IMG/VR virus record: IMGVR_UViG_3300031673_000216
Location: 1 to 37,804 of that record
Reading direction: 5' to 3' (one strand)
Length of the DNA: 37,804 nt
From: a virus
The notes below the pieces were generated by a model, which was not told where the DNA came from, did no database searches, and worked only from the letters and a program-made list of their open reading frames with translations. Position 1 is the first letter of the stretch. Each line of letters begins with the position of its first letter. Of this stretch, positions 1-7,127 are shown piece after piece. The position numbers and the translations under genes were made by a program.

Positions 1-120
1 TTCCTCGAGTATCTGATCACTTAGTCCATTGGAGTTTTTACTTTTGAGGTAAGAAAAAAATTCACGGATGGCCGCTAGAAAGAGAATCCCTATTGCGCCT
101 AATTCGATATAGTCATTCAT
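1..120 (-). CDS. 5' part of holin-like membrane protein (cut by contig end)
   Basis: The first 40 codons of the 86-aa protein that is complete at 37518-37778, present here only because the contig end is duplicated. It starts with ATG at 118-120, which overlaps the TGA of the LamG-like gene in an ATGA arrangement. This fixes the start and shows translational coupling across the circular junction. A single hydrophobic segment follows the start. Confidence 0.8.
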   Translation of the reverse strand, partial: MNDYIELGAIGILFLAAIREFFSYLKSKNSNGLSDQILEE

Positions 121-146
121 TGTAGCTTCCCCCTGCTCCAGGCATA
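1..146. repeat. left terminal direct repeat
   Basis: Bases 1-146 match 37659-37804 except at two positions (127 t versus 37785 c; 141 g versus 37799 c). A direct repeat at both contig ends is what a circular or terminally redundant phage genome gives on assembly. Both differences fall in the 3' end of the LamG-like gene: one is synonymous (Ala) and one is Lys/Arg. They look like natural strain variation rather than random error. Confidence 0.9.
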
Positions 147-749
147 CCACTTTCTGATTTCTTGGGCTGACAAGGCTCGGTTGAGGATGACAAACTCGTC
201 CACCTGGCCATTGGCCTGGTCACCTAACCTCAGTAGCTTAGCTCCTTTTGTAAAGGTGGTTGTCTTCCCCGACGCCGAGTGGATCAGGTTGCCGTTCCTG
301 TAGACCTTCATATTCGATCCGTCCCCTTGCAACACCCACCACGCCCAGGCATTATTCCAATTGCTGTCCCACGCAAACGAGGTTCTTCCGCTTCCCGACT
401 CAGCGTTTCCGAAATCCCAAAAGACTGTATTACTATAAGGAAAGTGGATATTTAGTCTGTCAGGTATGTCATCTGACATCAAGTTCATTAAGCTGTTGTT
501 CGCCCCATTGACCTTTGCCCAGAAGCATACGGACAGAACAGTCACTGTTGTTGGAAAGCCGTTGAAGGGTATGTTGTTAATGCTCTGTGAACCGCCAAAT
601 CCTGCCCCTTGCCTGAGTTTGCCATTGGCAAGTGAAAAGACCGCTCCGTTATTGGTTCCGTGGTTGCCGTTGCCCGACTCATCATTGGCGTTTCCCTCAA
701 AGTGAAAGAGATGGGTCAGATTAGCCTGTGGCCAAAACTCCCCTATCAT
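117..749 (-). CDS. LamG/concanavalin-like lectin-fold virion protein
   Basis: A 210-aa protein resembling the LamG-like jelly-roll family, which binds sugars or surfaces in phage fibres and secreted proteins. Features seen are an early FHFEGNANDESGNGNHG segment, a central FWAKVNG strand, a Trp-rich AWAWWVLQGD stretch, VYRNGNLIHSASG, and the family-like end VDEFVILNRALSAQEI followed by KWY. The domain fills almost the whole chain, so this is probably a single-domain adhesion or fibre-tip protein. Its ATG overlaps the stop of the 250-aa fibre gene (ATGA), and its own stop overlaps the next start, placing it in the fibre-lysis operon. No signal peptide is visible. The LamG call is strong; the receptor-binding role is inferred from context. 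Confidence 0.75.
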   Translation of the reverse strand: MIGEFWPQANLTHLFHFEGNANDESGNGNHGTNNGAVFSLANGKLRQGAGFGGSQSINNIPFNGFPTTVTVLSVCFWAKVNGANNSLMNLMSDDIPDRLNIHFPYSNTVFWDFGNAESGSGRTSFAWDSNWNNAWAWWVLQGDGSNMKVYRNGNLIHSASGKTTTFTKGAKLLRLGDQANGQVDEFVILNRALSAQEIRKWYAWSRGKLQ

Positions 750-1498
750 CGATATCTCCAGCTAGTCGGGTAGTAGTAAACGTCCACGTAGGTCTCGACG
801 GGCGGGGTCGAGGTGACGCTATCCACATCCACGGTTACGGCCGAATCTTTGGCAACAGGGGTAGAGGGGTTGTCGGCCACATTGTCCAAGTCAGAGGCAT
901 CAGTGCCTGTGATTGTCGGCTTGGTGGTGAACTTGGTTGTGCCGTCATCGTTAATATCCACGATGGTTGAGCCTGTCCCTGAGCCTGCGATTTTCAGCCT
1001 CAGGTCAGCCGAAAGAGGATAAATATCCTCCTCCGGGAACCAAGTCTTGGCAATATCAGTGGCCGCCCCCAGAGTGCCAGGAATGATAAAGGTCTCTTTC
1101 TTGGCCATAGGAATGGCGTATTTCATCTCTGAGAAGCCAGCTGTCAGGGAGTCGCCCACGATATTGATGGTTACAACGTCTGAGTCGTAAGAGCTTGAGA
1201 TGACCATCGCTGTCTGGAAGGTTTCCGACTCCAGCCACTTGAGGATGACACCTTTCTTGAAGAGCAAATCATACTTGTTGGCGTTGCCCGCGTCGGCAAT
1301 GGTGAATTGAGTATCAGATACCCTTGTGGGGGTACCGGGAACATCAGCCCAAAACTTCGAGGCGATAAAGTCCCCTAACTGTTGAAGAGCCATCTTTTTC
1401 GTTTCCGGACTTCCCGAAGGGTCATCGACGACAACCACCAAATCCTCGCCGGCAGGCGTAGTAAGAAGAGTTAATTCACTAATTTTTTTATCAGCCAT
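746..1498 (-). CDS. tail fibre-like protein
   Basis: A 250-aa protein. The N-terminus (MADKKISELTLLTTPAGEDL, then VVVVDDPSG) is the pattern common at the start of phage fibre and appendage proteins, where it usually precedes a virion-attachment domain. The rest is beta-rich and Thr/Ser/Asp-rich (TKPTITGTDASDLDNVADNP), and the C-terminus is aromatic (YVDVYYYPTSWRYR). Its ATG has no Shine-Dalgarno. The -10 box of a 30-bp late promoter ends seven bases upstream, so the message is predicted to be leaderless. It leads an operon with the LamG-like, holin-like and amidase genes. The fibre role is inferred from the N-terminal pattern and neighbours. Confidence 0.6.
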   Translation of the reverse strand: MADKKISELTLLTTPAGEDLVVVVDDPSGSPETKKMALQQLGDFIASKFWADVPGTPTRVSDTQFTIADAGNANKYDLLFKKGVILKWLESETFQTAMVISSSYDSDVVTINIVGDSLTAGFSEMKYAIPMAKKETFIIPGTLGAATDIAKTWFPEEDIYPLSADLRLKIAGSGTGSTIVDINDDGTTKFTTKPTITGTDASDLDNVADNPSTPVAKDSAVTVDVDSVTSTPPVETYVDVYYYPTSWRYR

Positions 1499-1505
1499 AT
1501 TATTT

Positions 1506-1535
1506 ACGCTAGTTTCCGTTTTGGGGTCAAGTCAA
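1506..1535 (-). promoter_or_regulatory. late promoter element, copy F
   Basis: On the minus strand it reads TTGACT, 18 bases containing TGACCCCAAAACGG, then TAGCGT. The -10 box ends seven bases before the ATG of the fibre-like gene (1498), predicting transcription from, or next to, the start codon. It is one of six aligned copies with identical 18-base spacing. Confidence 0.75.
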
Positions 1536-1542
1536 CAAACTA

Positions 1543-4173
1543 TTAGGGATACTTTTCTTCGTAGTCTGTGTCTTGGGGTGGATATTTTTCGTTGTAACTG
1601 GTTTCCTGCCCAGGATATTTCTCCTCATAAGTGGTGTTCTGCGGGGCATGCTTTTCGTTATATTCGGTTTCCTGGGCGCCGTACTTTTCCTGGTATTCGG
1701 TATTTTGTGGATTATAAATGTCCACATAGCCGCCAATAAGAAGATGGTAGGCAAGGCGCTTAGTAAGGGGTGGGGCGGGCGATTGGATTGCATACCTTAG
1801 TGGTTTCGTGATTGCCAATGATGGTTTGACTGCGTAAATGAGAGTTTTTGTTATAGCGGCCGGCGTAGTTATTATCCGGTAAGTAAGTGCTTTTGTTATG
1901 GCCGCGATGGAGACTTTGACCGCATATTTGAGCGGCTTAATGATACCAGCAGGAACACTCAAAATCGTATATTTAAGGGATTTCGTTTTCGTTGCCGGTG
2001 TAGTACGAATTGTGTATTTTGTTGACTTTGTGATTGGAGTTACAGCAATAATTTTGTAAGTCAATCCTTTTGAAATTGCCGAAGGGGCAGCGACGATACA
2101 ATAGGTGAGCGATTTCGTTTTTGCTGATGGAGTGGTTCTAAGAGCATATCTGAGATATTTAACCAGCGTCGTAATCCCAATTTCGTACCGCAAAGCCTTA
2201 GTGATGGCTGACGGAGTGGAGGGCACACAATACCTGAGGTTTTTGGTGATTGAGTGCGGTGAGACGACAATATAGGCGAGGGTTTTAGTTATAGCCGCAG
2301 GAGTTTGCCTAACTTTATACAATAGATTTTTGGTAATCTCGGCGATGGTCCTAGCGATTCGATACTCTAAAGCCTTTGTGATAGCCGTTGGGGTGGTTTC
2401 AACTGTATATTTGAGAGATTTATCGATTGCCCCGGGCAGGAGGATAGCATATGCCAACCCCTTGGTAATCGTCCCCCGCACCGCATATAAAATCTTGTCG
2501 CCGTTTTCCTGAAGAAGAAAATCACCGCTCTCTTGCAGTATTTTGATAGTGGTACCGATAATGCGGACCGCATATTTAAGAGATTTGTTGATCTCAAAAC
2601 CTAAGAGCTCCGATAAAATCTTGTCGCCGTTTTCCTGAAGAAGAAAATCACCATTTTCCTGAAGGATTTTAATAGAGGTACCGGTAGTGACCTTATAAGT
2701 CAAACTCTTTGAGAGGCTGGCAGGGAAGTTCAGGATTGTATATCGCAGAGGTTTTTGGATCGTGACGGCTGTGACCACATATTGCAGTGTTTTTTGGATC
2801 GCTGAGGGAGTAGCAGCCACTCTATAATTGAGTGTTTTCGTAATTGTGTCAGGCGTTGTCAGGATTTTATAGGCAAGAGATTTTGTAACCGCCGCCGCAG
2901 GAGCAATCACTTTATAGGCAAGGCTCTTTTGGATGGCGCTTACGCTTCGCTTAATGGCATAGATAAGGCTTTTGGTGATGGCAGAGGGGGTAATCTTCAC
3001 CCGGTAGGTCACGGACTTCTGGATAGCCGTTGCGGCAGCCTCGACTGTATATTTGAGACTCTTGGTTTTTGTTGATGGAGTGGCTTTAACTGTATATTTG
3101 AGGGATTTTTGGATAGTTTGTGCCCCTTCTCCTGCTATGTAGTTAACTGTCAAAACTGCATAGGGAGAAGTAGTTGGATAATTGTTTGCAGCAATAAATT
3201 GACCACTGGGACAACCATTATCTTCTATAACTAATCCAATATAATTATTCGCAGTCCACCCCGCCCTATTAACTATGGCTTGGATAATTGTTTTAATTTC
3301 TGGAGAATCATAGGTATCTTCTTTATGAAAATATCCATTTGCGTTCCAGGGAACGGTGGTAGCAATCTTGGCGTCATAGCAGGGAGGATGGTCGGGAGCC
3401 CACTGGCCGCAGTTGTCCGAGTCAACCGCTTTTATCAAGAGAGGGCAATTGTCATTGACGAAATCGCTCGGGTTATACCGAAGCGTTATCTTTGCAGAAG
3501 TTATCGTGGCGCCCTTAGGAACATTTAACTGGAACCGCAAGCCCATATCACAAACATCTATATTGTCAATCCCATAATAACCAGCAATTAACATATCCCC
3601 AGAGTAGATATTTTCGTTTGTAATATCCTCGAAAACATCATCCCAATCTGCTGCAATAGTCGGTGATACTACATCATCTTTATAGACATAGAAGATAGCA
3701 TCTACTTCGCTTTGAGCGTGCCAACTCCCGTAATAGTACAAACAATTATTTCCTGGTGCTGTTGGAGAACTCGAATCATATCCAACTTCAGGACAGTTTA
3801 AGCTATCGCCTCCAAGATATTCGAAAACAACAACATAATACGCCCCATTAGTTAAAGTAATTTTATTTGCCCCAGAAAAAGTAAGGGTAATAAGTGCCCT
3901 TTCGGTGGGAATTGCGGAGACATCAAGGGCATCAGAAACTGCTAGAGGAGAACCGGTGGCTATGCTCGAGCTGCCAAATGTTCCAGAGTGGGCGTAAATT
4001 TTTGCATAAACATTTCCTGTGGGAAGACCACGTTTTCTAACGTAAAACTGACAACTATTAAGAATCCCACCATCTGCAAGAAACGATTGGCCGTCTTGTT
4101 GGGTGGCGTCTCCGTGAACGCTTTGTTCACCATAGTAATTGCTTTCGCTATAACTATCTACAATTTGTGCCAT
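1543..4173 (-). CDS. repeat-rich fibre/adhesin protein with about 28 short repeats
   Basis: An 876-aa protein. Residues about 1-170 are beta-rich and of unknown family. Residues about 175-350 resemble DNRLRE-like beta-sandwich modules (GATITSAKITLRY; AIVNRAGWTANNYIGLVIED) and parallel the N-terminus of the 344-aa protein at 20309-21343. Residues about 353-810 carry some 28 units of roughly 17 residues with consensus ITKxLxYxV, interrupted by two ILQENGDFLLQENGDKIL segments. The C-terminus is five 11-residue units of the type PQNTEYQEKYG. A strong Shine-Dalgarno (AGGAG, six bases before the ATG) marks the start, and the upstream 33-aa ORF ends in TAAATG. No signal peptide is seen. A long virion fibre or host-adhesion protein is likely; the receptor is unknown. 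Confidence 0.65.
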   Translation of the reverse strand: MAQIVDSYSESNYYGEQSVHGDATQQDGQSFLADGGILNSCQFYVRKRGLPTGNVYAKIYAHSGTFGSSSIATGSPLAVSDALDVSAIPTERALITLTFSGANKITLTNGAYYVVVFEYLGGDSLNCPEVGYDSSSPTAPGNNCLYYYGSWHAQSEVDAIFYVYKDDVVSPTIAADWDDVFEDITNENIYSGDMLIAGYYGIDNIDVCDMGLRFQLNVPKGATITSAKITLRYNPSDFVNDNCPLLIKAVDSDNCGQWAPDHPPCYDAKIATTVPWNANGYFHKEDTYDSPEIKTIIQAIVNRAGWTANNYIGLVIEDNGCPSGQFIAANNYPTTSPYAVLTVNYIAGEGAQTIQKSLKYTVKATPSTKTKSLKYTVEAAATAIQKSVTYRVKITPSAITKSLIYAIKRSVSAIQKSLAYKVIAPAAAVTKSLAYKILTTPDTITKTLNYRVAATPSAIQKTLQYVVTAVTIQKPLRYTILNFPASLSKSLTYKVTTGTSIKILQENGDFLLQENGDKILSELLGFEINKSLKYAVRIIGTTIKILQESGDFLLQENGDKILYAVRGTITKGLAYAILLPGAIDKSLKYTVETTPTAITKALEYRIARTIAEITKNLLYKVRQTPAAITKTLAYIVVSPHSITKNLRYCVPSTPSAITKALRYEIGITTLVKYLRYALRTTPSAKTKSLTYCIVAAPSAISKGLTYKIIAVTPITKSTKYTIRTTPATKTKSLKYTILSVPAGIIKPLKYAVKVSIAAITKALTYRIITTPAAITKTLIYAVKPSLAITKPLRYAIQSPAPPLTKRLAYHLLIGGYVDIYNPQNTEYQEKYGAQETEYNEKHAPQNTTYEEKYPGQETSYNEKYPPQDTDYEEKYP
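1546..1710 (-). repeat. five tandem 33-bp coding repeats
   Basis: Five in-frame 33-bp units encode the 11-residue motif [PAG]Q[NED]TxYxEK[YH] at the extreme C-terminus of the 876-aa protein. Units differ at many third positions while keeping Gln, Thr, Tyr, Glu-Lys and mostly Tyr. This argues for selection on the peptide rather than recent slippage. Confidence 0.85.
1735..3120 (-). repeat. array of about 28 short protein repeats (ITKxLxYxV)
   Basis: In-frame repeats of about 51 bp encode units such as ITKSLIYAI, IQKSLAYKV and ITKPLRYAI, separated by linkers often of the form xxTPxA. Lys at position 3, a small or polar residue at 4, Leu at 5 and Tyr at 7 are nearly constant. DNA identity between units is low, so this is an old array. 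Confidence 0.85.
2487..2652 (-). repeat. 40-bp direct repeat inside the fibre gene
   Basis: Bases 2487-2526 and 2613-2652 are identical over 40 bp, 126 bp apart. They encode the two FLLQENGDKIL segments. Perfect DNA identity contrasts with the diverged short repeats around it, suggesting recent duplication or gene conversion. Confidence 0.85.
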
Positions 4174-4275
4174 TTATTCTCCTATCTCCATTCTCCCAAG
4201 GAAGGCATTATTTAAGACGGTATAGGCGCGCTTTACTTCATCTGAAAGTTGGTCTGGCAGTAAAGGTCTTTGCAT
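4174..4275 (-). CDS. 33-aa small ORF upstream of the fibre gene
   Basis: A small ORF beginning MQRPLLPDQLSDEVKRAYTV. It is supported by a strong Shine-Dalgarno (AGGAGG, eight bases before ATG 4275) and by its TAA abutting the ATG of the 876-aa gene (TAAATG), so translation is probably coupled. No family is recognised. It may be a short structural or leader peptide. Confidence 0.55.
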   Translation of the reverse strand: MQRPLLPDQLSDEVKRAYTVLNNAFLGRMEIGE

Positions 4276-4289
4276 GGTATTGCCTCCTG

Positions 4290-4308
4290 AAGCGCATTGT
4301 ATTGCGGT
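4290..4308. repeat. 19-bp direct repeat, copy 1
   Basis: The sequence AAGCGCATTGTATTGCGGT is repeated exactly at 4769-4787. This copy lies just before the Shine-Dalgarno of the 33-aa ORF, in the gap after the 144-aa gene. It contains a small dyad (CGCA...TGCG). Confidence 0.85.
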
Positions 4309-4321
4309 CTAAGCGGCTAAT

Positions 4322-4756
4322 TTAGGAAACAGGTGGCTCCGGTCCCCCTAGCCTTAGCTTGTTCAAATCATCAGTCACAATAAGCTCATCATTGGGCAAA
4401 ATCGCCATAATGACTTTATGAACAATGCCGTTAATGTTGGTCTCGTAACCAAAACAATAAAGAGTTATTCTTTGTTCTGCCGGAGTACCGACATTAAGGC
4501 GTGTCCTTCGATAAAAATGGATTAACTTCATCTTTTGGGGGTCAAAAAAGAGGGTATAAGGGCTTCTGCCCTCTATGGAAACCATTTTGAAAAGCATTAG
4601 CTTGTTTTGGTCTATTTCCTTAAATTGGTGGAAGGTGCCATCATCACCAAATTGTTTCAGGACCGTCCCATCAAAGAAATGGGCTTCCCATTGCCACTTT
4701 TCAGGGACGACTTCTTCGAACTTCTTGGTGTCTTTGTCAAAAAAGAGATATTTCAT
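4322..4756 (-). CDS. hypothetical virion-region protein (144 aa)
   Basis: Not recognised. It is a soluble, aromatic-rich, mixed alpha/beta-looking protein starting MKYLFFDKDTKKFEEVVPEKW, with an SPYTLFFDPQKMKLIHFYRR strand-rich centre and a C-terminal VIMAILPNDELIVTDDLNKL. ATG 4756 is preferred over an in-frame TTG at 4768; neither has a clear Shine-Dalgarno. It lies between the capsid-associated genes and the fibre gene and is flanked by the two copies of a 19-bp repeat. An FDPxK segment is faintly reminiscent of the 93-aa protein at 24121-24402, but homology is not established. Likely structural by position. Confidence 0.6.
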   Translation of the reverse strand: MKYLFFDKDTKKFEEVVPEKWQWEAHFFDGTVLKQFGDDGTFHQFKEIDQNKLMLFKMVSIEGRSPYTLFFDPQKMKLIHFYRRTRLNVGTPAEQRITLYCFGYETNINGIVHKVIMAILPNDELIVTDDLNKLRLGGPEPPVS

Positions 4757-4768
4757 TGTATTGATCAA

Positions 4769-4787
4769 AAGCGCATTGTATTGCGGT
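4769..4787. repeat. 19-bp direct repeat, copy 2
   Basis: An exact copy of 4290-4308, here just upstream of the start of the 144-aa gene and downstream of the zinc-finger gene stop. The pair brackets one gene, which could reflect insertion or duplication of that gene, or a shared regulatory site. Confidence 0.85.
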
Positions 4788-4798
4788 AGAGTCTATGC

Positions 4799-5062
4799 CT
4801 ACCGCACGACGGCGTACTTTTTATTCACAATTTCCCGTGCTTTTTGTTGGGCCTTCTCTGGACTCATTCCAGATTTTTCGAGCTTTACCCGTTCTGCGCC
4901 ACGCTCAACTGCTATCTGTGAAACCCGGGCAAATTTTTCCCCTAAGTGTTCTGGCTCTTTCGGTGTAAATCCCGTTTCGGGGCACAGATGGTCGATGTAC
5001 TCCTGCTCGGAAGCAAATTCTCCGTTACATCGGCCACAAATATGTTTTTGTTTGTCTGCCAT
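4799..5062 (-). CDS. small zinc-finger protein
   Basis: An 87-aa protein with an N-terminal C9-x2-C12-x12-H25-x-C27 arrangement (ICGRCNGEF...DHLC), which looks like a single zinc-finger knuckle. A charged helical C-terminus follows (SGMSPEKAQQKAREIVNKKY). It sits six bases after the 166-aa gene in the capsid cluster. The function is unknown; the finger may bind nucleic acid or simply stabilise a small structural protein. Confidence 0.65.
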   Translation of the reverse strand: MADKQKHICGRCNGEFASEQEYIDHLCPETGFTPKEPEHLGEKFARVSQIAVERGAERVKLEKSGMSPEKAQQKAREIVNKKYAVVR

Positions 5063-5067
5063 AAGTT

Positions 5068-5568
5068 TTAGGCCGTCTCATCATATTGATAATTCTTCGT
5101 GCTGGTTGAGCCGGCCGTATCTCCGGCATCAGTTTGAATCTGATCGATAAGATAATCAGAATAACCTATGGCCACTAAGCTACCAGTTAATGAGCCGCCA
5201 ATACCAAGATTGGCTGCTCCCGGATCAGCGGTTGGCATAGCCTCGGTTGCCTGGGTGCTAGTAGTGGCAACCGGAGTGGCGTAAGTTTTTTGAACATAAT
5301 CTGTCGCTCTCGCATTTGTTTTATGGACCGCGGACCCGCCCAAGGCGCCTGTCCGCCAGACTTGGAGATTATCAACCTTCGAAGAACCCCCCATCGCCGT
5401 CACATGGATCCTTTGGTATTTTTCGTAGGTATTGTTCCCTGGGGTAACAGGATAGGCTACGGGGTCTAAGTTGGCCGCATCAACATTCCCCATGTTTGAG
5501 TTGGTAATGTTGTGGGTGATTGTTTCCCCAGCGCCATTTGATTCACAAATTTCGACTGTTGCTGCCAT
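5068..5568 (-). CDS. capsid-associated protein (possible decoration or structural)
   Basis: A 166-aa protein rich in Thr, Ala, Gly and Asn (VEICESNGAGETITHNITN; IHVTAMGGSSKVDNLQVWRTGAL), with beta-strand-like spacing and no Cys pair, signal peptide or membrane helix. It lies directly downstream of the major capsid gene, the usual place for a head decoration or neck protein. A moderate ribosome site (AAGGA) lies about 12 bases before the ATG. A virion role is inferred from position and composition only. Confidence 0.55.
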   Translation of the reverse strand: MAATVEICESNGAGETITHNITNSNMGNVDAANLDPVAYPVTPGNNTYEKYQRIHVTAMGGSSKVDNLQVWRTGALGGSAVHKTNARATDYVQKTYATPVATTSTQATEAMPTADPGAANLGIGGSLTGSLVAIGYSDYLIDQIQTDAGDTAGSTSTKNYQYDETA

Positions 5569-5626
5569 GTTAGTTTTATTCCTTAACTACACCTGCTGGG
5601 ATTGTGGAAAGAGGGAGCGCAAAGGT

Positions 5627-6715
5627 TTAGAGCTTAAAGTACCCTTCAGCGAGTGCTGGGCGCCGCTCGTCCACAACCTTTGCACCGTAGACATTTAATC
5701 CTTTATAGGCTTTACCAAAGTTCCCTCGAAGGAACGGTTCGATCTCGGATTGGGTCATTGCCATTCCGAAAGTAATACCGCTCTTGTGTCCTGCCAAGAC
5801 ATGCCAACCAGTGACGGAATTACCGGCATACTGCACGCTCTCGTAAAGAGCAAACCCGGCCATCATGCTGATGAAAGCGCGCTTGACCACTTCTTCAATC
5901 TGCTTTTCAACAGCCGGGATATATTGAGGCGCTTGTCGGACTAAGGAAGCGATAGCTGGAGGAAGGGCCACCCAGCGATTGTCGCGCGGGACTTTCCTCT
6001 CATTCAGCTTGACAGCCAGTTGCTCAAGGAAGGAATAGATCGTGTCCTTAGTGACTTGAATCGCTGTCACCGCTTCGATGACAAAGGTTGCGCCTGCGGT
6101 AATAGCTCCGCCGGTATAGGCAGAAGCAACATCATCATAGTCATCCTCAATCGTAATATGGGTAGTATCGGTAAATGCTTTAATTCTGTAAAACTTAGTA
6201 TGGCCCGCTGCCTTAAAGCCTCGGCCAACCATTCCGGCGGTAAAGGTCGTGCCACTTCCCACGACTGCGCCGGTAGTGACAGTAACCTCGACCGTGCCGG
6301 TAATATAATCACTTCCAACTCTGTTTCCTGCGGCAACGTCGGGATAGAAACCCAAGATAAAGGCATCGCTGGCTTCCTGCAATTTCCCTTTAACTTGGTC
6401 AAGCAGGCTCCCCTCGGGATTCTTGATAAAGGACTTTAGTTTATCGTAATTCTTGACTTTGAAATAGAAACCTTTGGCTTGATCGGTCTTGAGTTGGCCG
6501 ACGGACTCATCCAAATCTTCGGGAGACATATCGGCACCGGTAAAGTTTTGAAGGTTTAATCCACCGACGGTAGGAATGTTGCAAATGGTGGCTTGGTCTT
6601 TAATTTCACCCTCATACTCATCGTTAGTGATAAGAGGGGTAATCATCCGATCGAAGTAGATCTGGACGATGCGGGCGGCGAAGGCTTCGGCTAATTTTGT
6701 TGCGTATGGGTCCAT
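5627..6715 (-). CDS. major capsid protein
   Basis: A 362-aa HK97-fold-type major capsid candidate, the shell subunit. Evidence is size, position after the scaffold-like gene, and a layout with an N-terminal helix (YATKLAEAFAARIVQIYFDRM), a mid-chain QVTKDTIYSFLEQLAVKLNERKVP segment typical of capsid spine helix regions, then NRWVALPPAIASLV, and a C-terminal VYGAKVVDERRPALAEGYFKL. Residues about 139-215 form a Gly/Thr-rich beta segment (TVEVTVTTGAVVGSGTTFTAG; HITIEDDYDD) that looks like an inserted domain. Unlike the other promoter-linked genes it has a 67-base leader with a hairpin directly before the ATG. It has only a weak purine-rich site in place of a clear Shine-Dalgarno. Confidence 0.82.
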   Translation of the reverse strand: MDPYATKLAEAFAARIVQIYFDRMITPLITNDEYEGEIKDQATICNIPTVGGLNLQNFTGADMSPEDLDESVGQLKTDQAKGFYFKVKNYDKLKSFIKNPEGSLLDQVKGKLQEASDAFILGFYPDVAAGNRVGSDYITGTVEVTVTTGAVVGSGTTFTAGMVGRGFKAAGHTKFYRIKAFTDTTHITIEDDYDDVASAYTGGAITAGATFVIEAVTAIQVTKDTIYSFLEQLAVKLNERKVPRDNRWVALPPAIASLVRQAPQYIPAVEKQIEEVVKRAFISMMAGFALYESVQYAGNSVTGWHVLAGHKSGITFGMAMTQSEIEPFLRGNFGKAYKGLNVYGAKVVDERRPALAEGYFKL

Positions 6716-6716
6716 A

Positions 6717-6751
6717 ATCGGGATTTTTCAACTTTCTTCTTCTGTCCCGAT
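6717..6751 (-). promoter_or_regulatory. 5' leader hairpin of the capsid gene
   Basis: Perfect 7-bp arms (6717-6723 atcggga and 6745-6751 tcccgat) enclose a 21-base purine-rich loop. The foot of the stem is one base from the capsid ATG. Leader hairpins of this sort can stabilise abundant structural mRNAs or present the ribosome site; that role is inferred. Confidence 0.6.
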
Positions 6752-6782
6752 CATTGGGGTAAGAGAAGTTTAACTAACTTAA

Positions 6783-6812
6783 ATCCTATTTACCGTTTTG
6801 GGGGGATGTCAA
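6783..6812 (-). promoter_or_regulatory. late promoter element, copy E (capsid)
   Basis: On the minus strand it reads TTGACA, 18 bases with CCCCCCAAAACGG, then TAGGAT. The -35 is a perfect consensus. Unlike the other copies it lies 67 bases before the start codon (6715), giving the capsid mRNA a structured leader. Confidence 0.75.
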
Positions 6813-6827
6813 GTAGTATCTTTGAGG

Positions 6828-7127
6828 CTAATTTTTCTTTGGGTCCGGTTCTTTTTTGGGTTCTGGCTTAAGAAAAACAAAAACTTTTCCGGCGTCCGCG
6901 TCATAGGTCATCTGTTGCTCCCGGTCAATTCCAAGCCTTTTTCGAATGTTCGTGTTGAGAAAAATAAAAGTGTCGCGTTCGATCAGAGTGGCAATGTATT
7001 CGTGTTGCGATCTGAGGTTCGCCTGGTTGCGGACGAGATCGTGTTCCTCCGTGGTCATGCTGAATTCTTTTGGTTTCGGCGGTGCCGGTGGCGCTTGTGG
7101 TGTTTGTGGTGCTTTTTGGTCGCTCAT
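6828..7127 (-). CDS. small head-region protein (99 aa)
   Basis: The N-terminus is Pro/Ala-rich (APQTPQAPPAPPKPKEFS). A helical middle follows (TTEEHDLVRNQANLRSQHEYIATLIERDTFIFLNTNIRKRLGI), and the charged tail is PKKEPDPKKN. No family is recognised. Its ATG overlaps the TGA of the scaffold-like gene (ATGA), and it is directly followed by the capsid promoter. The position between scaffold and capsid suggests a head-assembly accessory or minor capsid protein. Confidence 0.6.
   Translation of the reverse strand: MSDQKAPQTPQAPPAPPKPKEFSMTTEEHDLVRNQANLRSQHEYIATLIERDTFIFLNTNIRKRLGIDREQQMTYDADAGKVFVFLKPEPKKEPDPKKN

Noticed and set aside
1546-1710. Possible CRISPR-like array (regular 33-bp repeats)
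   Set aside because: The units are contiguous, in frame and without spacers. They encode an 11-residue protein repeat.
1543-4173. Diversity-generating retroelement target
   Set aside because: No reverse transcriptase or template repeat was found in the window, and the variation among repeats is not adenine-biased by eye.
4520-4550. GGGGGTCA motif resembling the late promoter core
   Set aside because: It lies inside the 144-aa gene, where it encodes FFDPQK, and lacks a TTGnCn and TAGnnT at the right spacing. It is a codon coincidence.
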